Source: Desulfobacterales bacterium (GTDB taxonomy: Bacteria; Desulfobacterota; Desulfobacteria; Desulfobacterales; SURF-7). Taken from it: DNA of 33,548 nucleotides. The notes beneath the pieces were generated by a model, which saw only the letters and a list, made by a program, of their open reading frames with translations, had not been told where the DNA came from and did not search any database. Below, one piece after another: positions 25,223 to 33,548 of the stretch. The first letter of the stretch is position 1. Every line of letters starts with the position of its first letter. The stretch is taken from positions 1-33,548 of the forward strand of contig JABHLN010000036.1 in assembly GCA_018693105.1 (NCBI GenBank), read 5' to 3'. Made by a program: the position numbers and the translations under genes.

Positions 25223-25378
25223 TTGATGGCGTCGTAAAAAGTCTTCATCTACTGCGTTATAGCGCTTGGCCAGACGCTCGACATACTACATGTATGCCTT
25301 TGCGCCTGGCCAACCACTATGCCTTGTATATGAAGATTTTTACTTAGCCATCGGTTATACTTTTTACGAGTTCATCAA
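25223..25378. repeat. Palindromic MITE-like repeat, full copy B
   Basis: A 156-bp copy closely matching copy A from TTGATGGCGTCGTAAAAAG to CTTTTTACGAGTTCATCAA. The central stem TAGCGCTTGGCCAGAC with GCCTGGCCAACCACTA differs from copy A at several positions while keeping the fold. It lies between the first and second Fe-S paralogues, starting 5 bp after the stop of copy 1. Confidence 0.85.
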
Positions 25379-25502
25379 GATTAAATGCGCAACCTTTTAT
25401 CCTTTTTACAAGTTCTTTAGTTTATTATATTAAAATATAAGAGATTTGTGCATTTTTTAAAGAATTTCATTTTAAAAAATTTCAATAGAACAAGGAGATA
25501 TA

Positions 25503-26519
25503 ATGCCGATACCGGAAGGTTTTGAAGATTATGCAGCACTACTGGGATTCCCGAAATCAGAAACAATGGGAAGAATTCTCGAAATTCTTTTCGACGGAGA
25601 AGATGACGTCAAGGTAACAAGCGGAATGCCGGGGACAATTTCGGTAATTACTGAAAAGTGCGGGCTTTCGGAAGAAAAAGTACGGGAAGTAGTAGACAGG
25701 CTCTTTTCCCGTGGGATATTAATCCGCACCATGAGAAAGACTAATTATTATCGCCTTTTCAGTGTAATGATTGAGCTTAGAGATTCAACAGTGATTTACT
25801 GGAAAGACGCACCACAAGAGCTTTATGAGCTATGGCAACAGCTGTTATTAAAAGAGATGGGGCCTTTGTTAACAACCATGAAAGAAATGAAAATAAAACC
25901 CATGGTCAGGGTTATCCCTGTTGAAGAAACCATAGACTCTCAAAATATGATCCTGGACGTTGATTCAGCAAAAAAAATATTCAGCAATGCTGAATTAGTA
26001 TCTGCCGTACCTTGTGCCTGCCGCACTCTTGTGGAAAGAACCGGTGGTATGGAAAATTGTCCCGCACCTGAAAAAGCCGTTTGCATGCAGACAAACGCCT
26101 TTGCGAAACAGATTATAGACCGCGGAGCAGGTGAACAGCTGACAAATGAAGAAGCTTTAAAAAGGATTGTAGAGGCTGAACAGGCCGGACTTGTTCATGT
26201 TGTACGAAATAATATAAATGAGGATATGTTTATGTGCAACTGCTGTTCATGTTGCTGTGCCGGATTACATTTTATCAATGTGCTTGATTGTAAGGATATG
26301 TATGCACCTTCCCGCTTCAAGGCAGAGATTAATCTCGACGATTGCAATACCTGCGGCATATGCGAAGAAAAATGCCAGTTTAATGCTATCGTTGTTGATG
26401 ATGAAACATCAATAATTGAAGACAGCTGTTATGGCTGTGGTGTATGTGTAGCTAATTGTCCTGAGGGTGCCCTGTCTCTTGAAGAAATCAGACCCAAAGA
26501 GTTTATAAAAGTTTCATAA
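25503..26519 (+). CDS. Cys-rich [4Fe-4S] dicluster protein, tandem copy 2
   Basis: A 338-residue paralogue of the protein at 24201 with the same architecture: an N-terminal winged-helix-like segment, VPCACRTLVERTGG, the CNCCSCCC block near residue 245, and two C-terminal ferredoxin motifs (CNTCGICEEKC, CYGCGVCVANC). All cluster cysteines are kept, so the copy is probably functional. The N-terminal and central regions diverge more than the Cys-bearing parts, consistent with different partners. The start at 25503 follows AAGGAGA. It is 49 bp from copy 3 and probably cotranscribed with it, whereas the hairpin-forming repeat may uncouple it from copy 1. Confidence 0.85.
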   Translation: MPIPEGFEDYAALLGFPKSETMGRILEILFDGEDDVKVTSGMPGTISVITEKCGLSEEKVREVVDRLFSRGILIRTMRKTNYYRLFSVMIELRDSTVIYWKDAPQELYELWQQLLLKEMGPLLTTMKEMKIKPMVRVIPVEETIDSQNMILDVDSAKKIFSNAELVSAVPCACRTLVERTGGMENCPAPEKAVCMQTNAFAKQIIDRGAGEQLTNEEALKRIVEAEQAGLVHVVRNNINEDMFMCNCCSCCCAGLHFINVLDCKDMYAPSRFKAEINLDDCNTCGICEEKCQFNAIVVDDETSIIEDSCYGCGVCVANCPEGALSLEEIRPKEFIKVS

Positions 26520-26567
26520 AAATTATAAAGAATTATCATAAAGTCCAATAAATCAAGGAGTTACATT

Positions 26568-27581
26568 ATGCCTATACCGGAGGGTTTTCAAAATTATGCT
26601 GCATCTCTGGGTTTCTCAGATTCAGAAACACTGGGGAGGATTCTCGAAATTCTTTTTGACGGTGATGATGACGCCATTGTAACAAAAGCAATGCCGGGAG
26701 CAGTTCCGGAAATAGCAGAACGCTGCGGACTATCTGAAACAAGAGTTCAGAAAGTCGTTGATAAACTATTTTCACGCGGAGCACTGCACCGCACCATGAA
26801 AAGGGCTGATTATTTTCTCTTGATCCCCAGCATTATTGAATTTAGAGATTCAACAGTAATTTACTGGGAAGATATGCCCCAGGAACTTTTTGAACTTTGG
26901 CATAAATTAATGTCCAAAGAAATAAGCCCAGATACACCTATTATAAAAGATAATAAAAAAACACCACTCGCAAGGTTTATTCCTATTGAAGAGACAATCA
27001 AATCTGAAAACATGATTCTGGATATTGATTCTGCTAGAAAAATTTTCAGTGGAGCTGAATTAATATCAGCAATACCATGCGCCTGTCGTACTGTTTTGAA
27101 AAAAAATGATGGCGGGGAAAATTGTCCCGCACCTGAAAAGGCACTTTGTATGTCTACAAACGGTTTTGCCAGGGTAGCCCTGGAAAGAGGTGTGGGTGAA
27201 CAATTGACTAATACCGAAGCTCTAAAAAGGATTGATGAGGCAGAAAAGGCCGGTCTTGTTCATGTGGTGCGCAATAATGTAAAAGAAGATATGTTCATGT
27301 GTAACTGCTGTTCATGCTGTTGTGCCGGAATCCATTTCATAAGAGAGCTTGGCTTCGAAGCCAACGCGCCTTCCCGTTTCAGGGCAGAGGTCGATGTAGA
27401 TAATTGTAATGCATGCGGTACATGCGAAGAAATGTGCATGTTCAACGCTATAGCTGTTGACAGTGAAGCATCTATAATTGAAGATAAATGTTATGGTTGT
27501 GGTTTATGCGTTGCAAATTGTCCTGAAAAAGCAATGTCTCTAGAAGAAGTCAGGCCGAAAGAGTCTGTAAGGGTCTCATAG
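26568..27581 (+). CDS. Cys-rich [4Fe-4S] dicluster protein, tandem copy 3
   Basis: A 337-residue third paralogue. The winged-helix-like N-terminus, the IPCACRTVLKKNDG segment, the CNCCSCCC block and the two ferredoxin motifs (CNACGTCEEMC, CYGCGLCVANC) are all present. A one-residue deletion falls in the ELGFEANAPSRF stretch before the ferredoxin part. The start at 26568 follows AAGGAG. It closes the tandem set and is followed by a terminator-like structure at 27692-27745. The function is unknown; maintenance of three intact copies suggests either dosage or specialised electron-transfer partners (inference). Confidence 0.85.
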   Translation: MPIPEGFQNYAASLGFSDSETLGRILEILFDGDDDAIVTKAMPGAVPEIAERCGLSETRVQKVVDKLFSRGALHRTMKRADYFLLIPSIIEFRDSTVIYWEDMPQELFELWHKLMSKEISPDTPIIKDNKKTPLARFIPIEETIKSENMILDIDSARKIFSGAELISAIPCACRTVLKKNDGGENCPAPEKALCMSTNGFARVALERGVGEQLTNTEALKRIDEAEKAGLVHVVRNNVKEDMFMCNCCSCCCAGIHFIRELGFEANAPSRFRAEVDVDNCNACGTCEEMCMFNAIAVDSEASIIEDKCYGCGLCVANCPEKAMSLEEVRPKESVRVS

Positions 27582-27691
27582 TAAACTTATTCGAGTATCA
27601 GTACTATCTAATACACATAGATTGTCTTTCAGAAAAGAATGACAGCTTTAAGTCTGTCCGTGAAAGGCACAGCAGGTAAGCCTATTTGGGC

Positions 27692-27745
27692 AAAAAGGGA
27701 CCTTAATCAAAGGTCTCGAAGAACACCCCTTTTTTGTTTTTTTTA
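27692..27745 (+). terminator. Terminator-like structure after the Fe-S protein cluster
   Basis: AAAAAGGG (27692-27699) pairs with CCCTTTTT (27727-27734) around an inner hairpin GACCTT (27699-27704) and AAGGTC (27710-27715), followed by GTTTTTTTT. This is a good rho-independent terminator on the plus strand. The preceding 110 bases also fold locally, so a small RNA ending here is possible. Confidence 0.65.
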
Positions 27746-27831
27746 AGGGCTCTGGAAAAACTCAATTCCATGGGAACTCAGATTCAAGTTGAAGATATTG
27801 AATATGGCTGAGAGGTATTTCAGAGCCCTTA
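27744..27831. repeat. 88-bp element with terminal inverted repeats TAAGGGCTCTG
   Basis: TAAGGGCTCTG (27744-27754) and its exact complement CAGAGCCCTTA (27821-27831) bound an 88-bp segment with no coding content. It ends 7 bp from the stop of the cold-shock gene. It may be a small non-autonomous mobile element or a terminator for the cold-shock gene. No second copy was seen in the window. Confidence 0.5.
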
Positions 27832-27837
27832 TATTAC

Positions 27838-28038
27838 CTAATTTTTAGATACATTCACGGCTGACGGACCTTTTTGTCCTTCTTCAACATCAAATGTAAC
27901 ACGGTCACCTTCATTCAGTGATTTGAAACCTTCTGCATTTATACCTGAGTGATGAACAAATACATCCGGTCCATCTTCCTGTTCAATGAATCCATATCCT
28001 TTTTGATCGTTAAACCATTTCACAATACCATCGGCCAT
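27838..28038 (-). CDS. Cold-shock domain protein (CspA family)
   Basis: A 66-residue single cold-shock domain that binds single-stranded nucleic acid and acts as an RNA chaperone. RNP1 (KGYGFIEQ, residues 13-20) and RNP2 (VFVHHSGI, 26-33) are both present, and the length is standard. The start at 28038 follows AAAGGAGGCAGCA, a strong ribosome site. The 243-bp gap upstream to the end of carB would allow the long leader common in this family, though no cold-box was identified. The 88-bp inverted-repeat element lies just past the stop. Confidence 0.96.
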   Translation of the reverse strand: MADGIVKWFNDQKGYGFIEQEDGPDVFVHHSGINAEGFKSLNEGDRVTFDVEEGQKGPSAVNVSKN

Positions 28039-28281
28039 TGCTGCCTCCTTTTTTAATAAATTCTTACGGTTTAAAAACTTCAGGTGTCATTTTGACCGAA
28101 TGCTTTTCCCATCCGTACGCAACCTGTAAATATTGTAATTTTTTATATTTTATTAATGGTTATTGTCAATATAAAATCTTAAAATTTACTTAAAAATTGC
28201 AAATCTTAAGATAATTTTTATTTGATTTCCAGGTAGGTGCCGGTTATGTCCAACAGTCCCTGGAAACCAAAATGTGATTCA

Positions 28282-31200
28282 TTATTTTATATCTGCATGA
28301 TAACTCTGAATAGACTTTACCTCTGTATCACCATCAAGTCTTGCACCGATACCCCTTGCGGCAGCAAATGCTGCAGCGGTAGTCGTGATATAAGGGATCT
28401 TGTACTTTATCGCAGATTTGCGGATATATGAATCATCTTCACTGCTTTCTTTTCCGCTAGGTGTATTCACAACCAGCTGGATTTCACCATTCTTTATCGC
28501 GTCAACAATATCAGGCCTGCCATGACCGATTTTCTTTAACACATCAGATTCAATGCCGTTATCGGCAAGGAACTGGTTTGTTCCTTTGGTAGTCAGAATC
28601 TTGAACCCCAGCTCCCTGAAAACTCTTGCGGGCTCAAGTATTCCCGGTTTATCCCTGTCTGCAATGGTAATCAATATGCTGCCCTCAAGTGGTAATATTA
28701 ATTGAGCGCCCTCCTGGGATTTATAAAATGCCATACCGTATGTATCAGCCATTCCAAGAACCTCACCTGTTGATCTCATCTCCGGCCCAAGCAGAGGGTC
28801 AACTTCAGGAAACATATTGAATGGGAATACCGACTCCTTGACACCATAATGGGGTACAGGCTTATTTTTCAGTCCCAATTCACCGATTTTTTTACCCAGC
28901 ATAACCTGGGCCGCAAGCCTTGCCATAGGTATGTTGCAGACTTTGGACACAAGCGGGACAGTTCGAGACGCCCTGGGATTAGCCTCCAGAATGTATACAG
29001 TGTCATCTGAGATTGCATACTGGATATTCATCAATCCCACAACATTCAACTCAACTGCAATCCTTCTGGTATATTCAATAATAGTTTCTATGTGTTTAGC
29101 CGGAATGCTGACAGGAGGTATGACACAGGCCGAATCTCCTGAATGAACTCCAGCATGTTCTATATGCTCCATAACAGCCGGAACAAAAGCATCGGTTCCG
29201 TCAGCAATTGCATCAGCTTCAGCTTCAATGGCGTTTACCAGAAACTTATCAATCAAAATAGGTCTGTCCGGTGACACATCAACTGCTGCTACCATATATT
29301 GGCGCAACATATCCTCATCCCTTACAATCTCCATGGCACGGCCGCCTAATACATATGAGGGCCTTACCATAAGCGGATAACCTATCTTTTCAGCAACCTC
29401 AAGGGCATCATCCAGATTGCTCGCCATTCCCGATTGTGGCTGAGGAATACCAAGCTGACTTATTATTTTTCTGAATCGATCCCTGTCTTCGGCAAGATCA
29501 ATTGTTTCAGGAGATGTACCGAGAATTTTCACCCCTGCTTTTTCAAGCTCAGCAGCAATATTAAGGGGTGTCTGACCGCCAAATTGAACGATAACTCCTT
29601 CCGGTTTTTCTTTTTCATATATGCTAAGCACGTCTTCAACAGTGAGTGGCTCAAAATAAAGCTTGTCAGAGGTATCATAATCAGTTGACACCGTCTCAGG
29701 GTTGCAATTCACCATAATTGATTCAAGACCGGCATCCCGTATTGCAAACGCAGCATGAACACAGCAATAATCAAACTCGATTCCCTGACCGATTCTGTTA
29801 GGGCCGCCTCCAAGAACCATAATTTTTTTTGCATCACTTACAGCTACTGTATCCTTTGCATTATATGTGGAATAATAGTATGCAGCATTCTCAACACCAC
29901 TCACAGGTACAGCTTCCCAGGCTTCGGAAGCACCAAGAGAAATTCTCTTTTCACGTATTTCTTTTTCAGTAAGCTCGAGAATCATTGCAAGATATTTATC
30001 AGCAAATCCGTCTTTTTTTGCTTGAATAAAAAGTTCATCCGGAGGCATACTCCCCTTATACTTGAGAACCTCTTCTTCCAGCATGACAAGTTCCTTCATC
30101 TGCTCGATAAACCATTGTTTTATATGAGTCAGGTCATGAAGAGCCTGCACATCTGCACCCTTTCGCAGGGCTTCATAGATGATGAAATGACGTTCGCTTG
30201 TGGGTGTGCTTGCCATATCCAGTAATTTTTGTAATGGCTCTTTGTTGAAATCCTTTGCAAACCCCAGGCCGTAACGGCTTGTTTCCAGTGATCGAATGGC
30301 TTTCTGAAAAGCCTCTTTGTAAGTCTTTCCTATACTCATGACTTCACCAACGGCTCTCATCTGGGTTCCCAGTTTGTCTTCCACACCTTTAAATTTTTCA
30401 AACGCCCATCTTGCAAATTTGACAACCACGTACTCTCCAGAAGGAGTATACTTTTCGAGAGTACCATCCCGCCAGTATGGAATTTCATCCATAGTAAGTC
30501 CCCCTGCAAGTAGAGAGGAAACCATGGCAATGGGGAAACCGGTCGCTTTAGAGGCAAGGGCAGAAGATCTTGAGGTTCTCGGATTGATCTCGATAACAAC
30601 AACTCTTCCGGTTTTAGGGTTATGGGCAAACTGGATATTTGTACCGCCAATCACTTCAATGGCTTCCACAATAGCATAAGAGTATTTCTGCAGCCGTTTC
30701 TGAAGCTCCGCATCGATTGTCAACATGGGAGCCGTGCAGAAGGAATCCCCTGTGTGTACTCCCATGGCATCAACATTTTCAATAAAACAGACAGTTATCA
30801 TCTGGTTTTTTGCATCACGTACAACTTCAAGTTCAAGCTCTTCCCAACCGAGAACCGATTCTTCAACAAGAATCTGGTTAACCCGACTTGCTGATATTCC
30901 CCTACTGGCAATTGTTCGAAGTTCTTCTACATTGTAAACAAGGCCTCCGCCTGTTCCTCCCATTGTGTATGCCGGACGTATAACAACAGGATAACCTAGC
31001 CCTTCTGCTACCTTTTCTGCATCTTCCACAGTATTTACAGTCTGACTTTCCGGCATTTCAATTCCGAGACCTTCCATGGTATTTTTAAATGCCGTACGAT
31101 CCTCCCCCCGTTCAATTGCATCAATATTAACCCCAATTATTTTCACTCCGAATTTTTCAAGTATACCTTCTTGTGCCAATTCCGAAGAAAGATTAAGCCC

Positions 31201-31482
31201 GGTCTGACCTCCCAGGTTAGGAAGAAGTGCATCAGGCATCTCTTTTTCAATGATCTTAGTAAGAGTTTTAACATTAAGGGGTTCGATATATGTTACATCG
31301 GCAAGACCAGGATCGGTCATAATAGTGGCCGGATTGGAATTAACAAGAACTATTTCATATCCAAGCTTTCTCAATGCCTTGCATGCCTGTGTACCGGAAT
31401 AATCGAATTCACAAGCCTGCCCAATTATTATCGGGCCGGAACCGATAATCATAACCTTTTTAATATCATCGCGTTTTGGCAT
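28282..31482 (-). CDS. carB: Carbamoyl-phosphate synthase, large subunit
   Basis: A 1066-residue CarB that makes carbamoyl phosphate from bicarbonate, ATP and ammonia delivered by CarA, feeding pyrimidine and arginine synthesis. It begins KKVMIIGSGPIIIGQACEFDYSG, repeats this pattern in the second half (KKIMVLGGGPNRIGQGIEFDYC, in part), has two ATP-grasp domains with the RPAYTMGG and RPSYVLGG loops, and ends in an MGS-like allosteric domain (IRKSAIKYKIPYITTTAAA). The length is normal. The start at 31482 follows AGGAGAAG. No carA is adjacent on either side, so the small subunit must be encoded elsewhere. It is divergent from the PurF-like gene. Confidence 0.98.
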   Translation of the reverse strand: MPKRDDIKKVMIIGSGPIIIGQACEFDYSGTQACKALRKLGYEIVLVNSNPATIMTDPGLADVTYIEPLNVKTLTKIIEKEMPDALLPNLGGQTGLNLSSELAQEGILEKFGVKIIGVNIDAIERGEDRTAFKNTMEGLGIEMPESQTVNTVEDAEKVAEGLGYPVVIRPAYTMGGTGGGLVYNVEELRTIASRGISASRVNQILVEESVLGWEELELEVVRDAKNQMITVCFIENVDAMGVHTGDSFCTAPMLTIDAELQKRLQKYSYAIVEAIEVIGGTNIQFAHNPKTGRVVVIEINPRTSRSSALASKATGFPIAMVSSLLAGGLTMDEIPYWRDGTLEKYTPSGEYVVVKFARWAFEKFKGVEDKLGTQMRAVGEVMSIGKTYKEAFQKAIRSLETSRYGLGFAKDFNKEPLQKLLDMASTPTSERHFIIYEALRKGADVQALHDLTHIKQWFIEQMKELVMLEEEVLKYKGSMPPDELFIQAKKDGFADKYLAMILELTEKEIREKRISLGASEAWEAVPVSGVENAAYYYSTYNAKDTVAVSDAKKIMVLGGGPNRIGQGIEFDYCCVHAAFAIRDAGLESIMVNCNPETVSTDYDTSDKLYFEPLTVEDVLSIYEKEKPEGVIVQFGGQTPLNIAAELEKAGVKILGTSPETIDLAEDRDRFRKIISQLGIPQPQSGMASNLDDALEVAEKIGYPLMVRPSYVLGGRAMEIVRDEDMLRQYMVAAVDVSPDRPILIDKFLVNAIEAEADAIADGTDAFVPAVMEHIEHAGVHSGDSACVIPPVSIPAKHIETIIEYTRRIAVELNVVGLMNIQYAISDDTVYILEANPRASRTVPLVSKVCNIPMARLAAQVMLGKKIGELGLKNKPVPHYGVKESVFPFNMFPEVDPLLGPEMRSTGEVLGMADTYGMAFYKSQEGAQLILPLEGSILITIADRDKPGILEPARVFRELGFKILTTKGTNQFLADNGIESDVLKKIGHGRPDIVDAIKNGEIQLVVNTPSGKESSEDDSYIRKSAIKYKIPYITTTAAAFAAARGIGARLDGDTEVKSIQSYHADIK

Positions 31483-31938
31483 ATATCTTCTCCTGTGTTT
31501 ATTTTGTTATAATTTCTCAAATCTTTTTTTAATAAAACAAGTGATAATTAAAATAATAATATTTATTAATCAATACTTAATACGTCAGTGTTAATATAAA
31601 GAATTCGAATCATAGCATTTTAACCATGAAAATCGGATAGGGAGAAATTTAATAAATATTCTAACAATAGCTTTAACCTGCATCGATACAAGGTTAAATA
31701 CATAAAAGCTGATGTCTCAAATTTCCAGATAAAAATTTAAAATGAAAATATATATTGAAAAATTGTTCATGTCTGATATCTGAATAAGGGTTTCGGGAAA
31801 AATATAATATCAAATACAATGCAAGAAATTGATTTATATTTTCCAAGTTCCACGTCTGTTGGTTAGGTCTGGGTAAAAATTGTTCTGGGGTTATTATAAT
31901 AAAAGTTTCTGAAAAGCTTTCATATAAGGGGGGATGCA
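31483..31938. other. Divergent intergenic region between carB and the PurF-like gene
   Basis: A 456-bp AT-rich gap. A perfect inverted repeat TTTAACCT / AGGTTAAA (31672-31698, 11-base loop) stands out. A good -10 box TATAAT (31895-31900) precedes the PurF-like gene without a clear -35. No gene, PurR-type box or known riboswitch was recognised. Confidence 0.5.
31672..31698. promoter_or_regulatory. Inverted repeat TTTAACCT-N11-AGGTTAAA
   Basis: Perfect 8-bp arms separated by 11 bases, in the middle of the divergent promoter region of carB and the PurF-like gene. The form fits a dimeric regulator site or a short hairpin. There is no T-tract. Confidence 0.35.
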
Positions 31939-33342
31939 ATGGGTGGAATATTTGGAAAAGTATCAAAGGATGACTGCGTATCAGATCTTTTTTATGGCAC
32001 AGACTATCTTTCACATCTTGGTACAAGACGCGGAGGCTTAGCCGTTCTGAACTCAGATGGTTTTACCAGGTCGATCCACAGCCTTGAGAGTTCATATTTC
32101 AGAACGAAGTTTGAGCCCGACCTTCCTATGTTTCATGGGAATAAAGGTATCGGCGTTATAAGCGATAATGAAGATCAGCCCATATTGATAAGCTCACACC
32201 TTGGGACTTTCGGCATTGTAACGGTTTCCAAAATCAACAACATAGCAGAATTGTCTGAAGAAGCATTCAAGAAAAACAAACACTTTGGAGAAACAGGCAC
32301 AGTGGGTATCAATCCCTCAGAGCTTGTCGCAATGCTTATATCCGAACAGGGTTCCTTTGAAGAAGGTATTGCATATGCCCAGGAAGCCATCAAGGGTTCA
32401 TGTTCAATGCTTCTGCTTACAAAAGAAGGAATTTTTGCTGCAAGAGATAAACTAGGCAGGACCCCTATCATCATCGGCAAAAAGGACGGTGCATATGCCG
32501 CATCATCGGAAACCTGCGCTTTTCCCAATCTTGGTTATGAAATAGATAAATATCTCGGCCCCGGAGAAATTATTCTAATTAAAGAAGACGGATGTGAACA
32601 GAAAAAAAAGCCGGGTGAAGCCATGCAGGTTTGTTCTTTTTTATGGGTTTATTACGGTTACCCTGCATCCAGCTACGAAGGTATTAATGTTGAAGAAGTA
32701 AGGTACAGGTGCGGCAATGCCCTTGCAAAAAATGATGATGTTGATATCGATTTTGTCTCCGGGATACCGGATTCCGGAATAGGCCATGCACTTGGATACG
32801 CAAATGAGAAAAGAATCAAATACCGCAGACCCTTTGTAAAATACACACCCACCTGGCCCAGGAGTTTCATGCCCCAGAACCAGGAAGTAAGGGATCTGGT
32901 AGCAAGTATGAAACTAATCCCCGTGAAAGAACTGATAAAAGACCAAAAAATACTTTTTTGCGAGGACTCTATTGTACGAGGAACACAACTTCAGGACAAC
33001 ATACAGATTCTTTTTGACTGTGGTGCAAAAGAGGTTCACATGAGACCTGCCTGCCCCACACTCATACACCCGTGTGAATTTCTCAATTTTTCAACTTCAA
33101 GATCTACCCTTGATCTGGCTGGTAGAAAAGCAATATTAGAGCTGGAAGGAAAAGAGGACGCACACCTTGATGAATATGCAACTGCAGGAACCGAAAGAAA
33201 CCTGGCAATGATAGATAATATACGAAAACGTCTGAAACTTACCAGCCTGAAATTTCAACCAATGGATGCATTGGTTCAGGCCATAGGCCTTCCAAAGGAA
33301 AAGCTATGCACTCACTGTTGGGATGGATCTAGCTACTTCTAA
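31939..33342 (+). CDS. PurF-like amidophosphoribosyltransferase paralogue without the glutaminase Cys
   Basis: A 467-residue homologue of glutamine PRPP amidotransferase. The N-terminus reads MGGIFG instead of MCGIFG, so the Ntn nucleophile Cys is Gly, and the RYST-G glutamine-binding loop is absent (GNKGIGVISDNEDQP). The PRPP loop CEDSIVRGT (341-349) is intact. Cys 232, 372 (or 379), 457 and 460 match the places where Bacillus PurF binds its [4Fe-4S] cluster. It should bind PRPP but not use glutamine by the normal route, so it may be ammonia-dependent or have another role. I recall similar MGG-type paralogues in other anaerobes. The start at 31939 follows GGGGGG. No other pur genes are adjacent. 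Confidence 0.85.
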   Translation: MGGIFGKVSKDDCVSDLFYGTDYLSHLGTRRGGLAVLNSDGFTRSIHSLESSYFRTKFEPDLPMFHGNKGIGVISDNEDQPILISSHLGTFGIVTVSKINNIAELSEEAFKKNKHFGETGTVGINPSELVAMLISEQGSFEEGIAYAQEAIKGSCSMLLLTKEGIFAARDKLGRTPIIIGKKDGAYAASSETCAFPNLGYEIDKYLGPGEIILIKEDGCEQKKKPGEAMQVCSFLWVYYGYPASSYEGINVEEVRYRCGNALAKNDDVDIDFVSGIPDSGIGHALGYANEKRIKYRRPFVKYTPTWPRSFMPQNQEVRDLVASMKLIPVKELIKDQKILFCEDSIVRGTQLQDNIQILFDCGAKEVHMRPACPTLIHPCEFLNFSTSRSTLDLAGRKAILELEGKEDAHLDEYATAGTERNLAMIDNIRKRLKLTSLKFQPMDALVQAIGLPKEKLCTHCWDGSSYF

Positions 33343-33348
33343 AGTATA

Positions 33349-33413
33349 AAGGCGTCATAAAAATTCTCCATATACTGCATTATAGAGGCTTATACTTTTT
33401 ATGAGATATTCAA
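33349..33413. repeat. Short degenerate copy of the palindromic MITE-like repeat
   Basis: GGCGTCATAAAAATTCTCCAT, TACTGCATTATAGAGG and then TTATACTTTTTATGAGA match the left arm and right end of the full repeats, with the centre deleted. It starts 6 bp after the stop of the PurF-like gene. Confidence 0.7.
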
Positions 33414-33434
33414 AAGCTGACTTATGAATATTGT

Positions 33435-33461
33435 TTATTTAGGTAGGTTCTACCTAAATAA
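33435..33461 (+). terminator. Hairpin downstream of the PurF-like gene
   Basis: TTATTTAGGTAG (33435-33446) and CTACCTAAATAA (33450-33461) form a perfect 12-bp stem with loop GTT, about 90 bp after the stop. There is no adjacent T-run, although an 18-bp AT palindrome AGTTTTTTATAAAAAACT follows at 33475-33492. It may be a weak terminator or a regulatory site for a gene beyond the window. No gene is visible from 33414 to the end. Confidence 0.4.
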
Positions 33462-33548
33462 CTCAAGGGTTGGGAGTTTTTTATAAAAAACTTTACAAAG
33501 AGCGGAATGGATGACTATCGGCTAAGATTTGCGCTGTTTGAGAGTATT

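Noticed and set aside
27640-27745. Known riboswitch (c-di-GMP, TPP, preQ1 or molybdenum cofactor type) before the cold-shock gene
   Set aside because: None of the conserved cores could be matched by eye on either strand, and the T-run fits a terminator of the plus-strand genes.
28226-28266. Inverted repeat TTTCCAGG / CCTGGAAA as the carB terminator
   Set aside because: The arms are perfect but 25 bases apart, and on the minus strand the sequence after the stem is A-rich, not T-rich, so termination is not supported.
31939-33342. Calling the PurF-like gene purF, the first enzyme of purine synthesis
   Set aside because: The N-terminal Cys and the glutamine loop are missing, and no pur genes are adjacent.

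Overview
The window reads as chromosome of an anaerobic, moderately low-GC bacterium, most likely a sulfate reducer or relative among the Desulfobacterota (Desulfobacterales-like). That is an inference from gene content: two tungsten-type aldehyde ferredoxin oxidoreductases (AORs), a DUF362 ferredoxin, many acyl-CoA dehydrogenases, a BKACE (DUF849) enzyme and Cys-rich Fe-S proteins. An interspersed palindromic repeat also looks familiar to me from such genomes. No rRNA, tRNA, CRISPR array, prophage or transposase gene was seen.

Layout. (1) 1-2734, minus: TetR regulator, DUF362 ferredoxin, AOR cut by the window edge. (2) 3052-4968, minus: a second, complete AOR with a 5' region rich in inverted repeats. 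(3) 5349-15051, minus: a catabolic gene train read TetR, AMP-forming acyl-CoA ligase, acyl-CoA dehydrogenase, PHP-domain protein, two thiolase-fold proteins, an SCP2-SCP2-DUF35 fusion, BKACE and a stand-alone DUF35 protein, ending in a strong hairpin. (4) 15350-21167, plus, divergent from (3): acyl-CoA dehydrogenase, an alpha/beta acyl-CoA dehydrogenase pair, an NPD/FMN oxidoreductase and a dienoyl-CoA isomerase-like crotonase, closed by a perfect 18-bp hairpin shared with convergent lon. (5) 24201-27581: three tandem paralogous Fe-S proteins with a Cys-rich core. (6) 27838-33342: cold-shock protein, carB, and a PurF-like protein without the glutaminase nucleophile.

Blocks 3 and 4 look like one regulon. 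The inverted repeat CCATCA-NN-TGATGG (or a close variant) occurs before the TetR gene, before the first plus-strand dehydrogenase and before the alpha/beta dehydrogenase pair. Each copy lies just downstream of a TTGACA box. The most interesting point is the cleavage step. Both thiolase-fold proteins lack the nucleophilic Cys and the His of the GHP motif, they sit with two DUF35 proteins, and the window has no 3-hydroxyacyl-CoA dehydrogenase. This resembles the Ltp2/ChsH2-DUF35 steroid retro-aldolase more than thiolysis. My inference is a CoA-linked pathway for an unusual (branched, cyclic or isoprenoid/steroid-like) acid that ends in non-thiolytic C-C cleavage, with BKACE and perhaps AOR handling the products.

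A palindromic MITE-like element of about 155 bp, with terminal inverted repeats, is present in two full and three degenerate copies in intergenic positions.
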